Of a stretch of 32,189 bases of DNA, positions 20,584 to 28,400 are shown one piece after another; the first letter of the stretch is position 1, and every line of letters starts with the position of its first letter. The notes below the pieces were generated by a model. It ran no database searches and was not told where the DNA came from. It saw nothing but the letters and a program-made list of their open reading frames with translations. This DNA is from a virus. The DNA is taken from the IMG/VR virus record IMGVR_UViG_3300025425_000092, positions 1 to 32,189 of that record; one strand, written 5' to 3'. The position numbers were made by a program, and so were the translations under genes.

Positions 20584-21014
20584 GTATTAGAGAAAATATA
20601 GCTGAAAACCTTGTGTCTACCCTGCAGGCGATCAGTTCTCCGGTAAGCGTTAAGCACGTTACAAGAGAGCCGTTTGACTTTCAGAAACTATCAAACGCTC
20701 AATACCCTGCCATCTTGGTTAGGAGCGCGGGCGAGGAACGTGGTGATTCAAGTCTGGGCGGGTCTATGACTCAGCGCATGGCAAATATAGACTACCAGCT
20801 AATTTGCTATGTTAAAGGCGCAGTGATTGACAGCGCCCGAAATGATATAATTGAAGCAATCGAAGAAGGTCTTGATGTTGATCGTTTGCGTGGGGGCTTT
20901 GCCCTTGATACGCAGGTTACTCGCATTGAGATTGATGAAGGTTCTATTGATCCCATTGGTGGGGTTATAATGACAATTCGCGTTTTGTACCAATACACTC
21001 GCGGCACAACTTAA
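20580..21014 (+). CDS. Tail terminator protein candidate
   Basis: 144 residues. The pattern N-terminal helix (SIRENIAENLVSTLQAIS), strand-rich middle (YPAILVRSAGEERGD, ANIDYQLICYVKGAV), a NDIIEAIEEGLDVDR helix and a C-terminal strand (VIMTIRVLYQYTRG) matches tail terminators of the lambda gpU type, which cap the tube and join it to the head. Gene order (connector, morphogenesis protein, this, tail tube) supports it. Confidence 0.75.
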   Translation: MSIRENIAENLVSTLQAISSPVSVKHVTREPFDFQKLSNAQYPAILVRSAGEERGDSSLGGSMTQRMANIDYQLICYVKGAVIDSARNDIIEAIEEGLDVDRLRGGFALDTQVTRIEIDEGSIDPIGGVIMTIRVLYQYTRGTT

Positions 21015-21035
21015 ACTTAATATAGAGGTATTATC

Positions 21036-21437
21036 ATGGCGACTAAAACAGGCGCATCTGGTGTTGTAAAAATGCAATTGGCTGGGACGACTGTAGCCGT
21101 TGTTGGTGAAGTACGTTCGTATACATTTGAAGGCTCAGCAGACACTATTGAAGATTCAGTAATGGGTGACACTTTCAGATCTTACAAGCAGGGCTTAGGC
21201 TCTAACACCGTATCAATCGAGGTTTACTGGGACGAGGCAGACGCACAACAGCTAGTGCTTGATGAGCGCGCATCTGTTGACTTTGAAATTTATCCTACAG
21301 GCACCGGCTCCGGCGAAACTTTCTTTTCTGGAAATGGAATCGTAACGTCACGTTCTATAACTGGCGCGTTTGATGGTATGGTAGAGGCTAGTTTTTCAAT
21401 CCAATGCAACGGAGCAGTAACCGAAGCACAAGCATAA
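21036..21437 (+). CDS. Major tail (tube) protein
   Basis: 133 residues, strand-rich, no Cys until near the end. The opening GASGVVKMQLAGTTVAVVGE with VRSYTFEGSADTIEDSVMGD, and later SITGAFDGMVEASFSIQCNG, is the pattern of small tail-tube proteins with one beta-sandwich. Hexameric rings of it stack into the tail tube. It is followed by the chaperone genes, the usual siphovirus order. Confidence 0.88.
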   Translation: MATKTGASGVVKMQLAGTTVAVVGEVRSYTFEGSADTIEDSVMGDTFRSYKQGLGSNTVSIEVYWDEADAQQLVLDERASVDFEIYPTGTGSGETFFSGNGIVTSRSITGAFDGMVEASFSIQCNGAVTEAQA

Positions 21438-21455
21438 CCAACTAAGGGGAAAACC

Positions 21456-21803
21456 ATGGGACTAGCTAAAGAGTTAAGAGACAGAAGAAAGTTAGAGGCG
21501 CGCACAGTATTGGTTCCTGAATGGGGTGATGACTCTGGGCCGTTTAAGTTATTCAGCAGAAGCATTACTTGCTATGACTTAGACCAGCTACAGAAGAAAC
21601 ACCCGAACTTTCTAACCAACACCACTATTGGATCGATGGTTGATCTGATCTGCATGAAGGCTGAAGACGAAGGCGGCAACAAGCTTTTTGGTTCTGCTGA
21701 AGATCGTATTGACTTGATGGGTGAAGAAACTGCGGTAATCTCTGAGATTGCTAACCAGATGTTTGCTCAGATTGAATCGGTAGAGGATGCAATAAAAAAC
21801 TAA
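21456..21803 (+). CDS. Tail assembly chaperone, short form (gpG-like)
   Basis: 115 residues read to the TAA at 21801. It is acidic and mainly helical, with a SITCYDLDQLQKKHPNFL segment typical of tail chaperones. It lies between tail tube and tape measure genes, the gpG position of lambda. The short form ends right behind a slippery heptamer; a fraction of ribosomes should slip -1 and make the longer fusion form. The chaperones coat the tape measure protein during tube assembly and do not enter the virion. Confidence 0.85.
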   Translation: MGLAKELRDRRKLEARTVLVPEWGDDSGPFKLFSRSITCYDLDQLQKKHPNFLTNTTIGSMVDLICMKAEDEGGNKLFGSAEDRIDLMGEETAVISEIANQMFAQIESVEDAIKN

Positions 21804-21943
21804 AGGCCGATCCGTTTAGGGTAAACCTATTATCCTTGGCTGATCGGCTTCACATAAGTATTGAAGAAGCTGAACAAATGCCACTTAATCATTTTTATGA
21901 ATGGGTGGCTTACTTCCAACTGATGAGTGAATCTAATGGCTGA
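21456..21943 (+). CDS. Tail assembly chaperone, frameshifted long form (gpGT-like)
   Basis: A -1 slip on A-AAA-AAC (21794-21800) moves reading to codons starting at 21800 (CTA AAG GCC) and continues 47 codons to TGA 21941-21943, giving 162 residues. The extension carries PFRVNLLSLADRLHISIEEA and HFYEWVAYFQLMSE, a conserved layout of T-domains (a short 'EEAEQMP--FYEWVAYF' motif). There is no ribosome site or start for the extension alone, which is why it is best read as a fusion. The T part would recruit the tape measure protein. Confidence 0.85.
21794..21850 (+). promoter_or_regulatory. -1 programmed ribosomal frameshift site and stem
   Basis: The heptamer A-AAA-AAC sits in the correct phase (AAA AAC in the zero frame) directly before the stop codon TAA. 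A stem begins 3 bases later: 21804-21812 with 21842-21850, 9 pairs including one G-T wobble. An inner hairpin GTTTA-GGG-TAAAC lies in its loop. Slippery site plus a close downstream stem is the classical arrangement. Confidence 0.85.
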
Positions 21944-23783
21944 AAATGTAAGCATTGTAATTAAGGCTTTTGATAAAACTAAGCCCGCATTTGGCGCAGT
22001 TGGTAGTGCATTAAAAGGTATAACCGCGTCTATCTTTAGCATGAAGACTGCCCTAATAGGCGTTGGCGGTGTTACTGGATTTGGCTACTTAATAAAAAAA
22101 TCTTTAGACGCCACAGATACCCTGTCTAAGACCGCTAATAAGATTGGCACAACTACTGAAGCTCTTGGCGGTTTGCGCTACGCTGCTGAGATTACAGGCG
22201 TATCAACGAATACTATGGACATGGCCTTACAGAGGTTTACGCGAAGAACAGCGGAAGCAGCTAAAGGAACGGGAGAGGCTAAGGGCGCAATTAAAGAGCT
22301 TAGGCTAAATGCTCAAGAGCTAAACAGGATGCCGCTAGATCAGCGCATGATTGCACTGGCTGACGCATTCGGGAAGGTTGATAACGAATCGGATCAGTTG
22401 CGTCTTGCCTTTAAACTGTTCGACTCCGAAGGTGCTGCACTTGTAAACACCTTGGCGCTAGGCAGTGACGGGCTAAAGGAATTGCTAGGCGAAGCTAAGA
22501 TGCTTGGCTTAACTATGTCCACTGAAGCGGCGCAGGGCGTAGAAAAGGCTAACGACTCAATCACCAAATTGCTTTCTATCGTGAAAGGCTTAAAAGATCA
22601 ATTTTCAGCAGCACTTGCCCCAGCTATCGATGAGATTGTTACTAAGTTTACTAATTTCATTATCAGAACTACTGACGCTGAAGGCGGCATAGAAAAGCTG
22701 GCTCAATCTATGGCTGTCAGTTTTTTAGAAGGTGTAAAAGTCACTTTGGGCGCGTTAGATAAGTTTGCTGAAGGTCTTGATACTGTAATCAACAAAGCAA
22801 ATGATTTCTTCACCGGTTTTGAAACTAGGTCTATTCAGAACCAGATGAAAGGCATTGCTAAGGAAATGTCAGAGCTTGGCGATCAGATAGGTGACTTGGA
22901 GGATGGCGGCATTCCAAGTATTTGGGAGTTTATTACAGATGGCGGTTTAGTTGCTCAGAAAGCAGATATACAGAGGCTCGGCACGCAATATGTAGCTCTT
23001 TACGGACAGCTTCAAAAAGCATCTGAAGGTAATTCAGAATTCGCCAGCAGTCTTGGCGGAATTATTGACATGGATGATACTAACCTTTTCTTTGATGACC
23101 TTCTAAGGACTATTCAAGAGCTTGGCGAAATTGCGCCAAATGTACTAACGCCTTTAGTTAAGACTACAAACGACTTGCAGGTTGGGTTTAAATCGTGGAG
23201 TGATTCACTGCCATCAATGCAAGAAAACATCCAGAACCTTACCAAGCAAGGTCTGAACGGCATGACTGATGCTCTAACGGCTGGCGTAACTGGAGCGGCT
23301 AACTTCGCTGATGCCATGAAGTCTATGGCAAAAAGCGTAGTAGATAGCCTGATTAAAATGCTGATTCAAAAGTATATTGTTGATGCTGCATTTGGCGCGA
23401 TTACTGGCTTTTTTGACCCCCAGACACGCATTAATTCATCTGCCGGGTATGGCTCATCTTTAGGTGGCGCTGACCCGTTTAATACTAGCAACTTTGCCCC
23501 TAGAGCTATTGGCGGCTCAGTCCAGAACGGGGCGCCCTACATGGTAGGTGAGCGCGGGCCAGAAATGTTCGTGCCTAACTCGCAAGGGTCAATTGTACCT
23601 AACAACAGAATTGGTGGTGGCGGCGTTACCGTTAACCAGACCATTAACGTCACTACAGGCGTGCAGCAGACAGTTCGTGCAGAGATTGCTACACTTATGC
23701 CCCAGATAGCTAACGCGGCTAAGGGAGCTGTTGCAGAGGCTAGAATGCGCGGCGGTAATTACAGCAAAATGCTAGGAGCATAA
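21936..23783 (+). CDS. Tail tape measure protein
   Basis: 615 residues from ATG 21936, overlapping the end of the T-extension by 8 bases; GTG 21927 is rejected. It begins MAENVSIVIKAFDKTKPAF, then has a short hydrophobic segment (ALIGVGGVTGFGYLI, about 40-55), long helical regions, a coiled middle (GIAKEMSELGDQIGDLEDG), and the common tape-measure ending with GERGPEMFVPNSQG. Length sets tail length; at about 615 residues the tail should be short for a siphovirus, roughly 90 nm by the usual 0.15 nm per residue. Confidence 0.92.
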   Translation: MAENVSIVIKAFDKTKPAFGAVGSALKGITASIFSMKTALIGVGGVTGFGYLIKKSLDATDTLSKTANKIGTTTEALGGLRYAAEITGVSTNTMDMALQRFTRRTAEAAKGTGEAKGAIKELRLNAQELNRMPLDQRMIALADAFGKVDNESDQLRLAFKLFDSEGAALVNTLALGSDGLKELLGEAKMLGLTMSTEAAQGVEKANDSITKLLSIVKGLKDQFSAALAPAIDEIVTKFTNFIIRTTDAEGGIEKLAQSMAVSFLEGVKVTLGALDKFAEGLDTVINKANDFFTGFETRSIQNQMKGIAKEMSELGDQIGDLEDGGIPSIWEFITDGGLVAQKADIQRLGTQYVALYGQLQKASEGNSEFASSLGGIIDMDDTNLFFDDLLRTIQELGEIAPNVLTPLVKTTNDLQVGFKSWSDSLPSMQENIQNLTKQGLNGMTDALTAGVTGAANFADAMKSMAKSVVDSLIKMLIQKYIVDAAFGAITGFFDPQTRINSSAGYGSSLGGADPFNTSNFAPRAIGGSVQNGAPYMVGERGPEMFVPNSQGSIVPNNRIGGGGVTVNQTINVTTGVQQTVRAEIATLMPQIANAAKGAVAEARMRGGNYSKMLGA

Positions 23784-23786
23784 TCA

Positions 23787-24344
23787 GTGCCTTTATCTTT
23801 TCCCAGTGTTGGTATCCAAAGTTTAAATATGCGCCTAAAGCGTAGCGTTGCTGTATCTGAATCACCGTTTAGCTTTGACCAGCAGGCGTATGAGCATCAG
23901 GGCGCTAGGTGGGAATGTGAAGTCACGCTGCCTGCCCTTAACTATGCGGAAGCCAAGTCAGTACAAGCTTTTATTGTTGGCCTAAAGGGTCGGTCAGGCA
24001 CGTTTACTTTTGGCAGCCCGCTGCATACAAGCACAGCTACCGCCACAGTAACCAGCGCAGCTATCAGGGCCGAGTCGTTCACGACTACCGCAGGATCAAG
24101 CGCGGTTGCTGCTGGTGACTATTTCCAGTTAGGTAGTTACCTTTATATGGCAACAGCCGACAAAGCTTCTGGGGCTAACACATTAAGCTTTCAGCCGCCA
24201 TTAAGGGCCTCGGTTAGCACTAGCACTGCGCTAGTCTTTACTTTGCCTAAGAGCCTTTGGCGGCTATCATCTAACGACATTGGTTGGTCTGTAGATACAG
24301 CCTCCATATACGGGTTCACCTTTGCGTTTACAGAGGCTTTATAA
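23787..24344 (+). CDS. Minor/distal tail protein
   Basis: 185 residues, GTG start with AGGAG 8 bases upstream. It is strand-rich throughout (VGIQSLNMRLKRSVAV, RWECEVTLPALNYAEAK, GRSGTFTFGSPL), with a low-complexity Ala/Thr/Ser part (ATATVTSAAIRAESFTTTAG) inside. Its place directly after the tape measure and before the hub-like protein is that of the distal tail protein or lambda gpM-like protein, which forms the ring at the tube end. Exact family not resolved. Confidence 0.78.
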   Translation: MPLSFPSVGIQSLNMRLKRSVAVSESPFSFDQQAYEHQGARWECEVTLPALNYAEAKSVQAFIVGLKGRSGTFTFGSPLHTSTATATVTSAAIRAESFTTTAGSSAVAAGDYFQLGSYLYMATADKASGANTLSFQPPLRASVSTSTALVFTLPKSLWRLSSNDIGWSVDTASIYGFTFAFTEAL

Positions 24345-24961
24345 TGAGCAGAACATTAAGCACAGAGATGCAGGCGGTTGCGTCTGCTGAATTAGTCCGG
24401 CCTATCTACCTGGTCAAGATGGAATTTGATTCGGCTGACATATTCTTGTGGTCTGGCTTAGGCAATCTGGTCTACTCAGGTGATACCTATATTGGCACTG
24501 GTGATTTGATGGGGATTAGCCCCGTTAAAGAATCGGAAGAGCTAACCGCTAACGGTATCAATATAACTATCTCAGGGATTAAACAGTCTTTGGTGGCTAT
24601 CGCAAGAGATGAGCCATACCAAGGCCGCAAGATTACCTTGTTTCTTGGCGCGTTTGATGAGAGTGCCGACATTATCTCCAGCCCTGTTATCTTGTTTAGC
24701 GGGTTTATGGATGTAATGAGCATATCCGATTCAGGTGAGACATCTACGATTACCATCTCAGCAGAAAACAAACTGATTGCTTTTGAGCGGTCATCTATTC
24801 GAAGGTTTACGGCTGAAGATCAAAAGATTGAACACCCAGCGGATAAAGGCTTTGAGTTTGTCGCCAGGATTCAGCAACAAGAGATAATATGGGGCAGACC
24901 TTCTCCAGCGTCCCAACCTTCAAACAGAACTTCAAGCGGGGAACTAAAGGGGTATAGATAG
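24344..24961 (+). CDS. Tail hub-type protein (gpL/DUF2163-like)
   Basis: 205 residues from ATG 24344, in a TAATG overlap with the upstream stop; a longer frame from 24284 is rejected. It is strand-rich, with YLVKMEFDSADIFLWSGLGN, then GDTYIGTGDLMGISPVKE, a VILFSGFMDVMS strand and SETSTITISAENKL-like sheet. This resembles the hub or gpL-like proteins that sit between distal tail protein and tip (DUF2163 family, from pattern). The final 20 residues are polar and possibly flexible. Confidence 0.72.
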   Translation: MSRTLSTEMQAVASAELVRPIYLVKMEFDSADIFLWSGLGNLVYSGDTYIGTGDLMGISPVKESEELTANGINITISGIKQSLVAIARDEPYQGRKITLFLGAFDESADIISSPVILFSGFMDVMSISDSGETSTITISAENKLIAFERSSIRRFTAEDQKIEHPADKGFEFVARIQQQEIIWGRPSPASQPSNRTSSGELKGYR

Positions 24962-25416
24962 TGATTTATCAACTTGAGTGCCTGCCTAGTGTGAAGGGTG
25001 AAATGATCCCCTTGCTAGATAAGCACTGGTCAGAGACAGAACCGAACCAAGATACAATCAAGCTAGACCCAGACTGGAAAGAATACGCAAGGCTAGACGC
25101 GGCAGGAATACTGCACATATTCACGGCCAGAGATGAAAGCGGTTTAGTGGGTTATTGCGTGGTAATGATCTCGAAAAGTATGCACCACAAAGGCCATGTT
25201 TTCGCGTCTACCGATGTGCTATACATTAAGCCGGACTACAGAAAAAGCAGTGCAGGCGCGCAGCTTATAAGGTTTGCAGATAACTACTGCAAAGATTCCG
25301 GCGTATCTTTAATGACCCTCAATATGAAAACTGAGTTCCCGTTTGATGGCCTAATGGTTAGAATGGGGTTTAATCTTATTGAACGTGTCTACCACAAATG
25401 CTTTCTAGGGAACTAA
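24961..25416 (+). CDS. GNAT-type acetyltransferase
   Basis: 151 residues, GTG start overlapping the TAG stop upstream, with AAGGGG upstream. It has the GNAT fold: a central strand LVGYCVVMISKS, then FASTDVLYIKPDYRKSSAGA with the R-x-x-x-x-G-A acetyl-CoA loop, an alpha helix QLIRFADNYCKDSG, and a C-terminal FPFDGLMVRMGFNLIERVY. It lies between hub and tip genes of the tail, a place that suggests the acetylated target is a tail or host-surface protein. Such genes are known in this slot in other phages, with function untested. The target cannot be read from sequence. Confidence 0.85.
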   Translation: MIYQLECLPSVKGEMIPLLDKHWSETEPNQDTIKLDPDWKEYARLDAAGILHIFTARDESGLVGYCVVMISKSMHHKGHVFASTDVLYIKPDYRKSSAGAQLIRFADNYCKDSGVSLMTLNMKTEFPFDGLMVRMGFNLIERVYHKCFLGN

Positions 25417-25417
25417 A

Positions 25418-28400
25418 ATGGCTACAGCAGTAATTGCAGGAATAGTGGGAGCGGCTGGCGCAGGCATTACCGCTGTAGCAGCAGTTGGCGGTTTTAGCTT
25501 GTTTGGTTTCGGTATCGCAGGAACTATGGCTGCTGCTTTTGCTATAGGCTCCGGCCTATCTATGATATCAACCGCGTTAATGCCTAAGCCCAGTTATGGG
25601 CAGCAAATGGTAGGCACAGATATTACCGTTAGAGAGCCTGACGCGTCGCGCAAGATGGTCTATGGCCGTATCCGTTTGGGTGGCGCAATTGTTTACATAG
25701 ACTCGACCGGAACCGATAACGAATACATTCACATGGTTATCGCTATGGCGGGCCATGAAATTGATGCCTTTGAAGAAATCTACTTTAACAGCGATAAGAT
25801 ATGGGACAACGGCAGCTTTGTTGGCAACTGGGGTACTTATGTTTCTCTTGGCCTGCATGACGGAAGCCAGACCACAGCAGACTCTGCTTTAGTTGCAGCA
25901 TCTTCGCAGTGGACTGATGACCATAAGCTCCTAGACGTTGCCTATATGTATGTTCGGCTCAAGTACGATGCCGAAGAGTTCGCGCAAGGCTTGCCAAACA
26001 TATCTGCCGTGATTAGAGGCAAGAAAGTTTATAACCCTGTATCAGGCGCTACTGAATGGACTCAGAACCCCGCCTTATGCGTTTACGACTATCTACGTGA
26101 CACCAAGTACGGGTTAGCTGAATCGGCCTTAGACATCAATTCTACGGCCTTAGCGACTGCCATCACTTTGTGCGACCAAGCCATTACTTTAGCCGCTGGT
26201 GGCACGCAACCTCGCTATACGTTAGATGGCCTTATTGATACCGCCAATTCCAAGAAAGACAACATCGAGGGAATGCTAACGGCAATGGCTGGCTCACTGA
26301 GCTATTCCGGCGGTGAGTATTTTATCTCTGGTGCAGCTTACGTTACCCCTACCGTCACAATTGACGAGTCAGTTATGGTTGGTGGCATTGAAGTGCAGAC
26401 AAAGCAATCACGCCGGTCTTTATATAATGGCGTAAAAGGCGTATTTAGAAGTGAAGATGAAGACTACGTTGTTGCTGATTACCCTGCCCAATTAAGCTCT
26501 ACATTCAGCACTGAAGATGGCGACCCTATCTACCTTGATTTGGCCCTGCCTTTCACGACTAACAACGTCAGAGCGCAGCGCATAGCCAAGCTTGCTTTAT
26601 TGAGATCAAGACAGCAAACGGCAATAAGCGTGCCATGTAATCTATCAGCTCTAAAGTTTAGGGCCGGTGATAACATCATGGTGACTAATGCTAAGATGGG
26701 CTGGTCTGCCAAGGTGTTTCAGGTCACTGGTTACGATCTGTCTTTGTCCGGCAGCGGCGAGATAGTTGTTAACGTCCAGGCAATAGAGACAGCGGCGGCT
26801 ATCTACGACTGGACATCTTCCGACCAGCAGGACTACTTGGCAGGTGGTGAAGTTGCCCTTTATAATGGTAGAACTACCCAGCCACCAACAAGCCTTGCTG
26901 TCACCTCTACGACCGTTGTCGCGTCTGACGGAACGCTGCTGCCATCTTTGAGATTGAACTGGACAGCTAGCGCAGACATTTTCGTTACGCACTACGAGGT
27001 TCAGTATCAGCGCGGATCTGCGATTATTGATCTGGGAAGCATTGCGGCAAACTACGACACCTCAGAAAACTACGGCCTTATTGATGACGCGGCATCTGTT
27101 CTTCTTGATTACGGTTCCATTGATGAAGCTGTGGAAACTGACGAGCCGGACTACAATTCAACATCGGTAACAACTCCCCAGTACATAATTGTCGGAGTGA
27201 CCCCTAGCGCCAATTACAACATCAGGATTAGAGCGGTAAATGAATTAGGCGTGAAGAGTAACTTTGTTACTTTGTCTGGGCTTGCTCAAGGCGATACAGA
27301 TGCCCCTGCAATACCTGACTCTGTAACTGCTTCAGGTGGCCTTAAAGAGGTAACGATTAGTTGGGTTCCACCGACTGACCCAGATTACAGCCATGTCGAG
27401 GTCTGGGAGAACACGGTAAACAACTTTGCAACATCGACTAAAACCTCTGTTGCTGGCGGTGACTCCTTCACAAGAACCGGCCTTGGCTATAATGTTCTCC
27501 GTTATTACTGGCTGAAGTCTGTTGATTACAGTGGCAACATATCTGCTGAGTCCTCTGTTGCATCTGCCACTACTCTGTTTGTTGACACCGATTCATTCAG
27601 TCAGGCGGTTAATGACTTGTTTTCTGAGTCTGGCGCTTACGGCATCGAGCCTGTTTCGTCACTACCTGCAAGCGGCGACTTTAACGGTCAGATCAAATAT
27701 CACACAACTGAAAACAAGCTTTACCGGTGGGATTCGGCAACCTCTGCTTGGACTGATGACATTTTCTCGATTGAGTCTGGAACAGTAGACGCGGCCTCTT
27801 TTGCTTCTGGCATAGAGCCAATTAGCATCCTTACAGCATTGCCAAACCCAAGCGGATACACTGGCCCGAAGCTGGTATTCTTGACCACTGACAGTAAGAT
27901 TTACCGCTACACTGGGAGCGCGTGGACTTCGGAGATTCCTGCTGCTGATATCGGCGGGGCTTTAGCTTCTGCCAACTTCCCTAACGATTTGCGCCCTATT
28001 GAGATTGTGACGGCATTGCCTACTACGGGTAACTTTCAAGGTCGCCAGGTATTCTTAACCACTGACAACAAGACCTACCGCTATGATGGGACTGCATTTA
28101 TTGCGACCATTGCAACGACTGACCTTCAGGGAACGATTGCCAGCACTCAGTTAGCCAGTGCCGCTGTGACGAATGCCAAAATAGCGGTCAATGCCATTCA
28201 GGGTGACGTTATCGCGGCTGGTGCCATTACTGCTGCCAAGATACTAGATGGCGCTATTAGCGAGCTTAAACTAGCTAACGATGCAGTCACTACGGCCAAG
28301 ATTGCTGCCGATGCTATTACTGCCGATGTTATCGCCGCTGGCGCAATCACTAGCGATGCAATTACGGCCGGCGCAATTACGTCCCTGAAACTAGCTGACG

